Shown: piece after piece, positions 6,046-14,499 of the stretch
Layout of the letters: each line of letters opens with the position of its first letter
Numbering within the stretch: position 1 is the first letter of the stretch
Notes under the pieces: model-generated
Told to the model about the DNA's origin: nothing
The model's input: the letters and a program-made list of their open reading frames with translations, nothing else
Database searches by the model: none
Source: a bacterium
GTDB taxonomy: Bacteria; Chloroflexota; Dormibacteria; UBA8260; Bog-877
Reading direction: 5' to 3'
Assembly: GCA_021791345.1 (NCBI GenBank)
Contig: JAJYWT010000073.1
Span: 1 to 32,394 of the forward strand
DNA: 32,394 nucleotides
Made by a program: the position numbers and the translations under genes

Positions 6046-6996
6046 GTGAGGGCCAACTGCATCCAGGACGGTCAGCTCGTCTGGCAGGAGGTCGCGGACC
6101 CCGAGCCCACCGAGCACGACCTCCTGGTCAGGGTCGCCGCCGCCGGGGTGAACGCCGCCGACGTGCTCCAGCTCCGTGGGCATTACCCGGCCCCGGAGGG
6201 GGCCCCGGCTCAGATCCCCGGTCTGGAGCTGGCCGGCGTGGTGACGGCGGTGGGCCAGGCGGTGCGCCGCTTTCGCGTCGGGGATCGGGTCATGGCGCTG
6301 GTCGCGGGAGGTGCCCACGCCGAGTTGGTGGCAGTCGACGAGGGGTCGACCCTGCATGTACCCCCGGCCCTCGACATGGCGGCGGCAGGAGGGTTCCCCG
6401 AGGTGTTCATCACCGCCTGGGACGCGCTCTTTCTCCAGGCCGGACTCCAGGTCGGTGAGCGGGTGCTGGTCACCGGTGCGGCAGGCGGGGTCGGCACCGC
6501 CGCGATCCAGCTGGCCTCTGCCGCAGGGGCGAGCGTCACCGCGTCCTCGCGCAACCCCGACCGACTTGGCGACCTGCTCGCGCTCGGAGCTCGCCTGGCG
6601 CTCTCACCGGAGGAGGCGCTGGCCCGGGGTCCCTTCGACGTCATCCTGGAGCTGGTGGGCGGAGCCGGAGTCGCCCAGGGGCTGTCCGTACTCGCGAACC
6701 GGGGCCGGATCGCGGTGATCGGGCTGGGCGCCGGGCGGTCGGTCGAGCTCGACCTCTCCTTGTTGATGGCCAAGCGTGCCAGGATCTTCGGGTCTACCCT
6801 GCGGGCGCGCAGCCTCGCTGAGAAGGAGCTGGTGACCCGCAGCGTCGCCGACCACGTCCTACCCCTGCTGGAGTCCGGCCGGGTCAGGGTTCAGGTCGCG
6901 GCCACCTACCCGATGGAGGCGGCCGGTCAGGCCTACGCCCATCTCAGCAGCGGCGGCAAGCTGGGCAAGATCGTCCTCACCACACCGGCGGCCTGA
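6046..6996 (+). CDS. Zinc-independent NADPH:quinone oxidoreductase (MDR family)
   Basis: The 316-residue protein belongs to the quinone oxidoreductase branch of the medium-chain dehydrogenase/reductase superfamily and probably reduces quinones or enones with NADPH. The N-terminal GroES-like domain has AGVNAADVLQLRGHYP, GLELAGVV and VGDRVMAL. The Rossmann domain contains VLVTGAAGGVGTAAIQLA for nucleotide binding and ends with GGKLGKIVL. The cysteine ligands of the structural zinc of alcohol dehydrogenases are absent, as expected for this branch. I chose the GTG at 6046, where family homology begins; the open frame extends upstream over the antisense sigma gene. It is divergent from the ECF sigma gene and may belong to its regulon, but that is speculative. 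Confidence 0.85.
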   Translation: MRANCIQDGQLVWQEVADPEPTEHDLLVRVAAAGVNAADVLQLRGHYPAPEGAPAQIPGLELAGVVTAVGQAVRRFRVGDRVMALVAGGAHAELVAVDEGSTLHVPPALDMAAAGGFPEVFITAWDALFLQAGLQVGERVLVTGAAGGVGTAAIQLASAAGASVTASSRNPDRLGDLLALGARLALSPEEALARGPFDVILELVGGAGVAQGLSVLANRGRIAVIGLGAGRSVELDLSLLMAKRARIFGSTLRARSLAEKELVTRSVADHVLPLLESGRVRVQVAATYPMEAAGQAYAHLSSGGKLGKIVLTTPAA

Positions 6997-7037
6997 CCCG
7001 GACTCCACCGCGGGGTCTACTCTCCCACCGGCGTTGG

Positions 7038-7043
7038 TAGAGT
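7038..7043 (+). promoter_or_regulatory. -10 box (TAGAGT) before hpt
   Basis: TAGAGT lies 6 nt before the hpt ATG at 7050, again with too little room for a normal leader. AGGA between the two is too close to the ATG for an ordinary Shine-Dalgarno. This suggests a leaderless transcript. No clear -35 is seen. Confidence 0.4.
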
Positions 7044-7049
7044 AGGAAC

Positions 7050-7700
7050 ATGGAGGCGTCACCGTCCGCCGGGCAGATCGTGGTGCCGGTGCTGGAGGTG
7101 CCGGCACCGCAGGCGGTCGGACAGCTCTCCTTCTGGAACGACGTCGGCCTCGATCAGCTGCCGGTGCGCGAGATCGCCAGCGCCGAACTGGTGCGACAGC
7201 GAGTCTGTGAACTGGCCCGGGAGATCGCCGCCGACCTCGGCGGCGAGCCCCTCACGCTGGCCGTCGTGCTCCGTGGGGCCTTCGTCTTCGCGGCCGATCT
7301 GGCTCGCGAACTCATCGCCAACAAGATGGAGAACCTGCTCATCACCTTCTTCCACGCCAGCAGCTACCGGGGCACCAAGGCGTGGCGGGCGCCCGTGATC
7401 CAGGAGCTCGGGGAGATGAGCCGCGACGGCCACCAGACGATTCTGATCATCGACGACATAGTCGACGCCGGTCACACCGCGCACGCGATGATCCAGCGGC
7501 TCAGCTCGCCCCACCGGCGGGTCGAATACTGCTCCCTGTTGGACCGGCCCGAAGGGCGGGAGGCTCCCGTTCACCCCCGCTACGTCGGCTTCCGCCTGGA
7601 CGGCCCAGGCTTCGTGGTCGGCTATGGCCTGGACTATGACGACAAGTACCGGGAACTGCCGTACCTCGCTCAGTGGATGCCCCCCTCGGCTCCAACCTGA
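7050..7700 (+). CDS. hpt: Hypoxanthine phosphoribosyltransferase
   Basis: The enzyme salvages hypoxanthine (and usually guanine) with PRPP to give IMP or GMP. ILIIDDIVDAGHTA (131-144) is the PRPP-binding loop with its two acidic residues. VVLRGAFVFAADL (72-84) is the pyrophosphate-binding segment, and FVVGYGLDYDDKYRELPYL is the C-terminal purine-site motif of HPRTs. At 216 residues it is longer than the usual about 180 because of an N-terminal extension of about 35 residues before LPVREI. It converges on a nucleobase permease gene, and a strong hairpin separates the two. Import and salvage of purines would fit, although the permease substrate is not certain. Confidence 0.9.
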   Translation: MEASPSAGQIVVPVLEVPAPQAVGQLSFWNDVGLDQLPVREIASAELVRQRVCELAREIAADLGGEPLTLAVVLRGAFVFAADLARELIANKMENLLITFFHASSYRGTKAWRAPVIQELGEMSRDGHQTILIIDDIVDAGHTAHAMIQRLSSPHRRVEYCSLLDRPEGREAPVHPRYVGFRLDGPGFVVGYGLDYDDKYRELPYLAQWMPPSAPT

Positions 7701-7710
7701 GGGCTGCGCC

Positions 7711-7738
7711 GGGGCCAGGCCACCCGGGGCCTGGCCCC
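7711..7738. terminator. Bidirectional terminator hairpin between hpt and the permease
   Basis: GGGGCCAGGCC (7711-7721) and GGCCTGGCCCC (7728-7738) form a perfect 11-bp stem with a 6-nt loop, placed between two convergent stop codons. No T-run follows on either strand, so it may block read-through as a stable hairpin or act with Rho. Confidence 0.6.
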
Positions 7739-7745
7739 GCCCACC

Positions 7746-9194
7746 TCAACTCGCGGGTTGAGTTCCTGCGCTCAGCTCGCGGCCGATGCTCCCCACCGAC
7801 ATCACCCAGTAGGCAATGCCGGCTACGAGGATCCCCACCGCCCAGCTGAAGTCCGCCCCACCGGTGATCTTCGAGATCGGGCCGACGAAGGAGGGTACGT
7901 AAAAGGCCGCGTCGATCCACATCATCGCCGCCACCATCCCCAGCCCCTGAGCGATGAGGGCCTTCCAGTTGACGCCACCGTTGCGCCAGTACAGACCGCC
8001 TCTGGTTGAGGCCAGCGAGTCGGCGTCGTAGCGCCCCCGACGGAGCAGATAGTCGACCGCGAGAATCCCGAACCACGGGCCCAGCCAGACCACGATGTAG
8101 TCCAGGAACCCCGAGAGGTCGGTGTAGAAATTGCCCTTGAAGATGACCAGGATCGTCACCGCCCCCGCGACCACGGTGTCGATCACCACCGCCCCCCAGC
8201 GCTTCACCGGCAGCCCCAGCGCCTGCAGGGTCACCCCTGAGGAGTACAGGTCCATGGAGTTGATGGCGAACAGCTGGGGCAGGACGAGGATCAGAAACGG
8301 CCAGAAGAACCAGCTCGCGAAGGAGGAAGGCACCCCGGTGACCGCGGTCGCCTTGGGGCTCACGATGAAGGCCAGCGCACCCAGCAGCTCGAGCAGGATC
8401 GAGGGGATCGCGGCTCCCAGCGTGGCCGCCCAGAAGGTCCTCGCCTTGGCGGTCGCCCGCGGGAGATACCGCGAGTAGTCGCTGGCGTTCTCGGTCCACC
8501 CCAGGCCGCCGGCGGCGATGATCAGCACCACCGCGGTGGTCCAGACCGCCCAGGACGCCTGCTGGTGGAAGTGGGCCAGGTTGACGTGGGGCACCACCAG
8601 GACCGCCATCAACGCGAACAGCAGGATGAACACGAAGGAGAGGTAGCGCAGGGTCTTGGTGATCATGGCGTGGCCGAAGAAGGGGACCACGAACTGGATC
8701 GCCACCGCCGCCAGGATCACCAGCAGCTTCAGCCCCGTGCTGGCTCCCACCCCACCCCTGGCGAACAGCGCCAGCGTCACCAGAACGATGAGGACGATGC
8801 CCTCGATCTCGAACCCCACCTGGGTCAACCAGTTGAACGCGGACACCACCCGGTTGCCGTTGATCCCGAATGGCGCTCTGGACACCATGAAGGCGGTGGT
8901 GCCGGTCTCGGGCCCGGGCAGGCTGGCCAGGCCGAGGAAGACGTAGGCGACGTTGCCGACCAGGATGGCGAGCAGCGCCTGCCCGAAGGAGAGGCCGAAC
9001 GATGTGACCAGAGCGCCGTAGACCAGGTATTCGACGTTCCAGATGCCCCCCGCCCAGAGCCAGAAGAGACCAGCCGGGGTCATGTGGCGCTCCGAGACGG
9101 GGATGAGCTCGATCCCGCGCTGCTCCACCTTGAGCGCGGCGTAATCGTCGTCCGGCGCCAAGCCCATGCGCGCCATAGGTTGACTGGTTGCCAA
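7746..9194 (-). CDS. NCS1-family nucleobase permease
   Basis: This about 482-residue integral membrane protein has about 12 hydrophobic spans and belongs to the NCS1 cation symporters for purines, pyrimidines, allantoin or hydantoins. Near the N-terminus WLWAGGIWNVEYLV and GLSFGQALLAILVGNV match the first two helices of the family. SRAPFGINGN is the conserved loop after TM3, and NASDYSRYLPR is the typical motif of the middle of the protein. I place the start at TTG 9194, preceded by GGAGGAGAGG, rather than at ATG 9257, which overlaps the -10 box of the promoter. Substrate cannot be told from sequence alone; the convergent hpt gene makes a purine plausible. Confidence 0.85.
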   Translation of the reverse strand: MATSQPMARMGLAPDDDYAALKVEQRGIELIPVSERHMTPAGLFWLWAGGIWNVEYLVYGALVTSFGLSFGQALLAILVGNVAYVFLGLASLPGPETGTTAFMVSRAPFGINGNRVVSAFNWLTQVGFEIEGIVLIVLVTLALFARGGVGASTGLKLLVILAAVAIQFVVPFFGHAMITKTLRYLSFVFILLFALMAVLVVPHVNLAHFHQQASWAVWTTAVVLIIAAGGLGWTENASDYSRYLPRATAKARTFWAATLGAAIPSILLELLGALAFIVSPKATAVTGVPSSFASWFFWPFLILVLPQLFAINSMDLYSSGVTLQALGLPVKRWGAVVIDTVVAGAVTILVIFKGNFYTDLSGFLDYIVVWLGPWFGILAVDYLLRRGRYDADSLASTRGGLYWRNGGVNWKALIAQGLGMVAAMMWIDAAFYVPSFVGPISKITGGADFSWAVGILVAGIAYWVMSVGSIGRELSAGTQPAS

Positions 9195-9250
9195 GCCTCT
9201 CCTCCCATTGGGGTCTGGTAACGTGTCGGCGGCCCCGCGCCACGCCGTGT

Positions 9251-9284
9251 AGGACATTGTCCTCTATATGTGGTGGTATGTCAA
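9251..9284 (-). promoter_or_regulatory. Permease promoter with overlapping palindromic operator
   Basis: TTGACA (9284-9279) is a perfect -35 and is followed after exactly 17 bp by GACAAT (9261-9256) as the -10. The 13-nt perfect palindrome AGGACATTGTCCT (9251-9263) covers the -10. A repressor bound there would exclude RNA polymerase. The predicted start of transcription, near 9249, leaves about 55 nt of leader before the TTG start and its strong ribosome binding site. Confidence 0.65.
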
Positions 9285-9333
9285 TGTCGACGCCACAAGA
9301 TACTGGGTAGGACTGTCGAGTCGGCTCATGCCG

Positions 9334-10560
9334 TCAGGTGCCCGCCGAGGGGTCGGGGACAGCCCTGCTGGGGCCTGCCACGGGCGGGCTCACCCGCGGA
9401 ACCGGGGAGACCAGCGCCGCATGGACCAGAGCGCGCAGAGGTGGGCGGATCTGGAACTTGGGGTCCTCTTTGGCCCCGGACTCCTCCAAGAGCCCCGCCT
9501 GAACCAGCGCTGAGAGGTGATAGATGCTCTCATCGGTGGTCATCCTGGTCGCCTCGGCCACCTCCCCGGCGCTGGCGGCGCCGGTCACCAGGCAGCGCAC
9601 CACCGCCAGCCGCGGCACCGTGGCCAGGGCGTGCAGCAGATCGGCAGCCGACTCCAGCTGCTGGTCCGGAGGTGGGGACTCTCCCGCCAAGGTGGCGCCC
9701 CCGGTCCGGCGGGGCAGATACACCGTGTGCAGCAGCGCCTCGCCGACCGTGGCTCCGGTGCTGTGGCGGGTGAGGAACAGGTAGAGCGCGGCCAGCGCCG
9801 CCAGGACCACCACCCCGTCGGCCCAGGTCGCGACCAGCCCGACGCCGGTCACCCGGCGGGCCAGCGTCAGCAGACCCGTCAGCACGCTGGCGACCACCCC
9901 CAGGTCGACCAGGGCCGCCAGTGCGGTCTTGAGCCAGCCGGGCACGTTCACCAGGGGCTCGCGCTCGCGGGCGGGAGCTCTCCGGAGCGCCAGGTAGCCG
10001 CCGACTCCGATCACCAGCAGGATCGCCCCCTGGACGGCGAGCTTGGCCAGTCGGGTCAGAAAGTGCTCGACCGGGATCCCCGCGACCACGCCGAGGGCGA
10101 CAAACGCCACCACCCAGATCGCGGTGCTGGGGATCAACCCCTCCAGGAAGGTGCGCCTCCGGACGCCGAACGCTCCCGCCACCAGGGTGGTGTAGATCCG
10201 CAGCCCGGGGATTAGCCGCGAGGTGCCGATGCCCACCGGGCCGGCGGCCTGGACCCGACGCGACACCCGGTCCAGCGCCTTGGCCTGATGGAATCGGACC
10301 GCCAGCCCAGTCAATCCGTGCTCCCCCACGATCCTCGCCCAGCTGAAGCCCACGACCGCCCCCGCCACGCAGACGGCAAAGGCCAGGGGCACGAAGACGA
10401 AGGGGTCGAGGCCGCCAGCCGCGATCAGCAGGCCCCCGGCCAGCAGTGTCAGCTCTCCCGGAGCGAAGGGCAGCGGCACCCCGGCCTCTTCGATGAACAG
10501 AAGGCTGCACAGCAGCACGATCGCCACCACCCCGTGTAGGCCGGAGAGGAAACCCACCAC
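9334..10560 (-). CDS. DedA-family membrane protein fused to a winged-helix domain
   Basis: The 408-residue protein starts with a DedA/VTT (SNARE-associated Golgi protein) domain, residues about 1-200, with EEAGVPLPFAPGELTLLAGG and the conserved SRLIPGLRIYTTLVAGAFG. DedA proteins act in lipid and undecaprenyl-phosphate transport. A second membrane region with about two or three spans follows (about 210-275); it includes ARRVTG and a later GATVGEALL and may be RDD-like. The C-terminal about 100 residues are soluble and resemble an ArsR/MarR-type winged helix, with ADLLHALATVPRLAVVRCLV and MTTDESIYHLSALVQAGLLEES. It has a GTG start with GAGG upstream and lies 62 nt after pgi on the same strand. 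The fusion is unusual. Confidence 0.75.
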   Translation of the reverse strand: MVGFLSGLHGVVAIVLLCSLLFIEEAGVPLPFAPGELTLLAGGLLIAAGGLDPFVFVPLAFAVCVAGAVVGFSWARIVGEHGLTGLAVRFHQAKALDRVSRRVQAAGPVGIGTSRLIPGLRIYTTLVAGAFGVRRRTFLEGLIPSTAIWVVAFVALGVVAGIPVEHFLTRLAKLAVQGAILLVIGVGGYLALRRAPAREREPLVNVPGWLKTALAALVDLGVVASVLTGLLTLARRVTGVGLVATWADGVVVLAALAALYLFLTRHSTGATVGEALLHTVYLPRRTGGATLAGESPPPDQQLESAADLLHALATVPRLAVVRCLVTGAASAGEVAEATRMTTDESIYHLSALVQAGLLEESGAKEDPKFQIRPPLRALVHAALVSPVPRVSPPVAGPSRAVPDPSAGT

Positions 10561-10622
10561 TCACCTCTTACGAAGATCGGCGGCGGCGCGACCCGGTCGT
10601 GGTGCCACCGCCGAAGTCCCGA

Positions 10623-12257
10623 TCAGCGCAAGCGCCGGTAGCGGCGGATGAGCTCATTGGTGGAGCTGTCGTGCTCTAGGCTGGGGTCGAGCCGGGACTC
10701 CAGCTCGGGGGTGATCCGGTCCGCCAGCAGCTTGCCCAGCTCGACCCCCCACTGATCGAAGGAGTCGATCCCCCAGATCACCCCTTCCACGAAGGTCTTG
10801 TGCTCGTACAGCGCGACCAGCTTGCCCAGACTCTCCGGGGTTAGGCGGTCGATCAGGATGGTGGTGGTGGGCCGGTTGCCCTCACATACCCGATGGGGGA
10901 TCTGCCACTCGGGGACCCCGGCCTGGCGAAGCTCCTGAGCCGACCGGCCAAAGGCCAGCGCCTCGGTCTGGGCTAGCATGTTGGCCATCAGGAGATCGTG
11001 GTGCCGCCCCAGCGGATGCAGCGGCTCGCAGAATCCGATGAAGTCGCAGGGGATCAGCTTGGTGCCCTGATGGATGAGCTGGTAGAAGGCATGCTGGCCG
11101 TTGGTGCCGGGCTGCCCCCAGATGATCGGCCCGGTCTGATGGTCGACCGGTCGGCCCTTGAGGTCGACGTGCTTGCCGTTGCTCTCCATCTCCAGCTGCT
11201 GCAGGTAGGCAGGGAACCGGGCCAGATAGTGATCGTAGGGCAGGATCGCCTGGGTCTCGGCGCCGAAGAAGTTGTCGTACCAGACCGCCAGCAGCGCCAG
11301 CAGCACGGGCAGGTTCCGGGCCGGCGGAGCCGTCCGAAAGTGCTCGTCCATCGCCCGAAAGCCCCCCAGCATCTCCAGGAACCGCTCCGGGCCGATCGCG
11401 ATCATGAGCGAGAGCCCGATCGCGGAGTCGTAGGAGTAACGCCCTCCGACCCAGTCCCAGAAGGGGAACATGTTGGCGGTGTCGATGCCGAACTCGGCGA
11501 CGCCGCTCTCGTTGGTGGAGACGGCCACGAAGTGACGGGCAATCGCCCGTTGGTCCTGGTCCATCGCCGCCAGCAGCCAGTCCCTGGCGGTCGTGGCGTT
11601 GGTCAGCGTCTCCAGGGTGTGCCAGCTCTTGGAACACACCACAAAGAGGGTCTCCGCCGGCTCCAACCCCCGGGTGGCCTCCACGAAATCGCTGGCGTCG
11701 ATGTTGGAGATGAAGCGGAGTGTGAGGTGGGGGCTGGCGTAATCGCGCAGCGCCTCGTAGGCCATCACCGGGCCCAGGTCCGACCCGCCGATGCCGATGT
11801 TGACGATGTTGCGGATCCGCTTGCCGGTGTGGCCGAGCCAGCTGCCATCACGCACCCGACCAGCGAACGCGCTCATCTGATCCAGGACCCGGTGAACCTC
11901 GGGCACGACATTGCGACCGTCGACCAGGATCTGGGCATCACGCCGGGCCCGCAGGGCGACATGGAGGACTGACCGGCGCTCGGAGACGTTGATCCGCTGG
12001 CCGCTGAACATGGCCTCCGTCCGTTCAGCGAGGCCGCACTCCTCCGCCAGGGCGACCAGCAGCTCGATGGTCCTCCTGGTCACCCGGTTCTTGGAGTAGT
12101 CGAGATAGAGGCCGAGAGCCTCCGCGGTCAGCTCCGACCCTCGCAGAGGGTCGTCGCGGAAGAGGTCCTTGATCCGGAGCTCGCGCACCGCTTCGAAGTG
12201 GGCCGACAGCTCCTTGAACGCAGCCCGCTCCCGCAGCGGTGCCAGCTTCGGCGGCAC
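10623..12257 (-). CDS. pgi: Glucose-6-phosphate isomerase
   Basis: Pgi interconverts glucose 6-phosphate and fructose 6-phosphate in the cytoplasm. The 544-residue length matches the E. coli type (about 549). Conserved segments include LDYSKNRVT and [10 protein letters not shown] near the N-terminus, [12 protein letters not shown] in the sugar-phosphate binding region, MESNGKHVD with the catalytic Glu region, and [18 protein letters not shown] near the active-site His. I chose the GTG at 12257, where N-terminal homology begins, 10 nt after the tal stop; GGAG lies just upstream. An open frame continues to 12350 inside tal but has no support. The tight spacing to tal is notable because fused Tal-Pgi enzymes are known in some bacteria. 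Confidence 0.94.
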   Translation of the reverse strand: MPPKLAPLRERAAFKELSAHFEAVRELRIKDLFRDDPLRGSELTAEALGLYLDYSKNRVTRRTIELLVALAEECGLAERTEAMFSGQRINVSERRSVLHVALRARRDAQILVDGRNVVPEVHRVLDQMSAFAGRVRDGSWLGHTGKRIRNIVNIGIGGSDLGPVMAYEALRDYASPHLTLRFISNIDASDFVEATRGLEPAETLFVVCSKSWHTLETLTNATTARDWLLAAMDQDQRAIARHFVAVSTNESGVAEFGIDTANMFPFWDWVGGRYSYDSAIGLSLMIAIGPERFLEMLGGFRAMDEHFRTAPPARNLPVLLALLAVWYDNFFGAETQAILPYDHYLARFPAYLQQLEMESNGKHVDLKGRPVDHQTGPIIWGQPGTNGQHAFYQLIHQGTKLIPCDFIGFCEPLHPLGRHHDLLMANMLAQTEALAFGRSAQELRQAGVPEWQIPHRVCEGNRPTTTILIDRLTPESLGKLVALYEHKTFVEGVIWGIDSFDQWGVELGKLLADRITPELESRLDPSLEHDSSTNELIRRYRRLR

Positions 12258-12267
12258 GTACTCCGAC

Positions 12268-13353
12268 TCAGGAGGCAACGCCGGCCTCCTGGCGCTTGCC
12301 GTCGATGCAGGCGAGCAGGCCGTGCCAGGACTTTGCGAACGACTCTCCACCCTGTTCCTGAAGCTGCCCGGCGAGCTGCTCGGGGTCGAACCCCGCCGCC
12401 TTCAGGTCAGCCAGCAACTTCTCGGAGCCGCCCCCATCGACCGCCAGCATCTCCCCGACTGTGCCATGGTCGGCAAACGCCAGCAGGGTCTCATCCGGCA
12501 TGGTGTTGATCGTGAACGGCGCCACCAGGCCGCTGACATAGAGCGTGTCCGGCGAGCTCGGGTCCTTGGTCGAGGTGCTGGCGAACAGCAGCCGCTGGGC
12601 TCGCGCCCCCCAGTTGCTGAGGCGCTGCCACCGCGGCGACTCCAGCAGCTGCCGGTAGCTGCGATAGGCCTGGGTGGCGGCCGCGATCCCGACCTTGTCC
12701 TGGAACTCCTGAGGAGCCTTGCCCCGGATCGCCGTGTCCCAGCGGCTCACGAAGACCGACGCCACCGAGGCGACCTCCGGGCTGAGTCCAGCCTCAATCC
12801 TTCGCTCCAGACCCCGCATGTACGCCTCCGCCGCCCGGAGATACTGACTCGCCGAGAAGAGCAGCGTTACGTTCACCGGAACGCCCGCAAAGATGGAGTC
12901 CTCGATCGCCTGCAGCCCCGCCTTGGTACCAGGGATCTTGATGAAAAGGTTGTCCCGCTGGGCGCGGCCGTGCAGCTCCACCGCCATCTCGACGGTGCCC
13001 TGGGTGTCGTTGAGCAAGAGCGGTGAGACCTCCAGGGAAACCCACCCGTCGACTCGGGCGGTGCGCTCATGGATGGGCCGGAAGAGGTCAGCGGCGCGGC
13101 GGAGGTCGGCAATGGCGAGATCAAAAAAGATCTCCTCACTGGAGGCGCCGCGCGCCACGCCCCGGGCGATCTCCTCGTCGTAGGCGGGGCTGGACTCGAT
13201 CGCCTTGTCGAAGATGGTGGGGTTGGAGGTCAGCCCGGTCACCGAGTGCTCCCGGATGTGGGCCTCCAGGCCGCCCTCGTCCAGCAGCTTGCGGGTGATG
13301 TTGTCAAGCCACAGGCTCTGTCCCGCCTGGCGCAACCGTTCGGTCGGATTCAT
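12268..13353 (-). CDS. tal: Transaldolase
   Basis: Transaldolase moves a dihydroxyacetone unit between sugar phosphates in the non-oxidative pentose phosphate pathway. The 361-residue protein matches the actinobacterial/cyanobacterial type of about 370. It begins [20 protein letters not shown] and contains [15 protein letters not shown] with the conserved active-site Asn, VSLEVSPLL, and [10 protein letters not shown] with the Schiff-base lysine. I chose the ATG at 13353, with GGAGGTGAGG upstream. The gene follows gnd after 111 nt and is nearly contiguous with pgi. Together with zwf and gnd it supplies both arms of the pentose phosphate pathway. Confidence 0.93.
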   Translation of the reverse strand: MNPTERLRQAGQSLWLDNITRKLLDEGGLEAHIREHSVTGLTSNPTIFDKAIESSPAYDEEIARGVARGASSEEIFFDLAIADLRRAADLFRPIHERTARVDGWVSLEVSPLLLNDTQGTVEMAVELHGRAQRDNLFIKIPGTKAGLQAIEDSIFAGVPVNVTLLFSASQYLRAAEAYMRGLERRIEAGLSPEVASVASVFVSRWDTAIRGKAPQEFQDKVGIAAATQAYRSYRQLLESPRWQRLSNWGARAQRLLFASTSTKDPSSPDTLYVSGLVAPFTINTMPDETLLAFADHGTVGEMLAVDGGGSEKLLADLKAAGFDPEQLAGQLQEQGGESFAKSWHGLLACIDGKRQEAGVAS

Positions 13354-13366
13354 GACCTCACCTCCG

Positions 13367-13385
13367 AGCCTTCCCCAAGAAGGCT
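13367..13385 (-). repeat. Hairpin in the tal leader
   Basis: AGCCTTC (13367-13373) and GAAGGCT (13379-13385) form a perfect 7-bp stem with a 5-nt loop, ending 5 nt before the tal ribosome binding site. It could modulate tal expression or define a processed 5' end. A weak terminator of gnd is also possible. Confidence 0.3.
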
Positions 13386-13464
13386 TCACTTCCGGTCAAC
13401 TGCAGATCCCGTCCCCTGCCCACCGATATCTTCCGCCTCCCACGGGCCGCACCCGCTCCGGGGA

Positions 13465-14499
13465 TCACGCCGACTTCTCGTCGTGACCTCCGAACTGCTT
13501 GCGCATCGCCGACAGCACCTTGTTGGCGAAATCGCCAAGATTGCGCGACGAGAAGCGCGAGTACAGCGCCGCGGTCAGGACCGGCGCCGGGACTCCCTCA
13601 TCGATCGCCGCGATCGAGGTCCAGCGCCCCTCACCCGAGTCCGAGACCCGGCCCGCGAACTCATCCAGCCGCGGCGACTCCTGCAGGGCGATGGCGGTGA
13701 GATCCAAAAGCCAGGAGCCGACCACGCTCCCGCGCCGCCACACCTCGGCCACCTCGCGGGTGTCGATGTCGTACTGGTAGAACTCCGGCTCCTCCATGGG
13801 GGCGGTCTCGGCATCGTCACTCTGCTGGCGGGTGCCGGCGTTGGCGTTGTGCAGCACGTCCAGCCCCTCGGCCAGAGCCGCCATCATCCCGTACTCGATC
13901 CCGTTGTGCACCATCTTCACGAAGTGGCCGGCGCCGTTGGGCCCGCAGTGCAGGTAACCGTGCTCGGACTTGGCCGGCACCCCCCGCCTCCCCGGCGTCC
14001 TGGGGGCGGCCTCCACCCCGGGCGCGATCGTGGCGAAGATGGGATCGAGGTGAGCGACCGGGCCCGGCTCCCCGCCGATCATCAGGCAGTATCCCCGCTC
14101 CAGGCCGAAGATCCCCCCGCTGGTGCCACAGTCGACCAGGTGCACCCCGGACCGGGACAGCTCCTTCGCCCTCCTGATGTCGTCCCGATAGTAGGAGTTG
14201 CCGCCGTCGATGATGATGTCCCCTCGCTCCATGAGCTTGGCCAGCTGCTGGATCGTGGAATCTGTGACCGAGCCCGCAGGCACCATGACCCACGCCGCCC
14301 TGGGGACCGTGAGCTTGGCGACGAAGTCCTCCATCGACTCGGCCCCGGTGGCACCATCGGCGACCAGCGCCTCCACCGCTCCCCGGTTGAGGTCGTAGAC
14401 GACGCAGCTGTGGCCGTCACGCATCAGCCGGCGCACCAGATTTGCGCCCATCCGGCCCAGTCCGACCATCCCCAGCTGCATCGGCTTCGAAGTGCTCAT
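13465..14499 (-). CDS. gnd: 6-phosphogluconate dehydrogenase, short form
   Basis: The enzyme oxidatively decarboxylates 6-phosphogluconate to ribulose 5-phosphate. The 344-residue protein has the N-terminal Rossmann fold with GLGRMG, followed by VVYDLN where the acidic residue after strand 2 suggests NAD rather than NADP, as is usual for this short class. DCGTSGG and GPNGAGHFVKMVHNGIEYGM provide the substrate site with the catalytic lysine. The segment APRTPGRRG before the active site is typical of short Gnd proteins. The ATG overlaps the zwf stop as ATGA, and GGAAGGAG lies upstream. It is coupled to zwf, the preceding oxidative step. NAD preference is inferred from the motif. Confidence 0.93.
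   Translation of the reverse strand: MSTSKPMQLGMVGLGRMGANLVRRLMRDGHSCVVYDLNRGAVEALVADGATGAESMEDFVAKLTVPRAAWVMVPAGSVTDSTIQQLAKLMERGDIIIDGGNSYYRDDIRRAKELSRSGVHLVDCGTSGGIFGLERGYCLMIGGEPGPVAHLDPIFATIAPGVEAAPRTPGRRGVPAKSEHGYLHCGPNGAGHFVKMVHNGIEYGMMAALAEGLDVLHNANAGTRQQSDDAETAPMEEPEFYQYDIDTREVAEVWRRGSVVGSWLLDLTAIALQESPRLDEFAGRVSDSGEGRWTSIAAIDEGVPAPVLTAALYSRFSSRNLGDFANKVLSAMRKQFGGHDEKSA

Noticed and set aside
9195..9257. ATG 9257 as start of the NCS1 permease
   Set aside because: It overlaps the -10 box of a consensus promoter, and a TTG downstream has a much better ribosome binding site.
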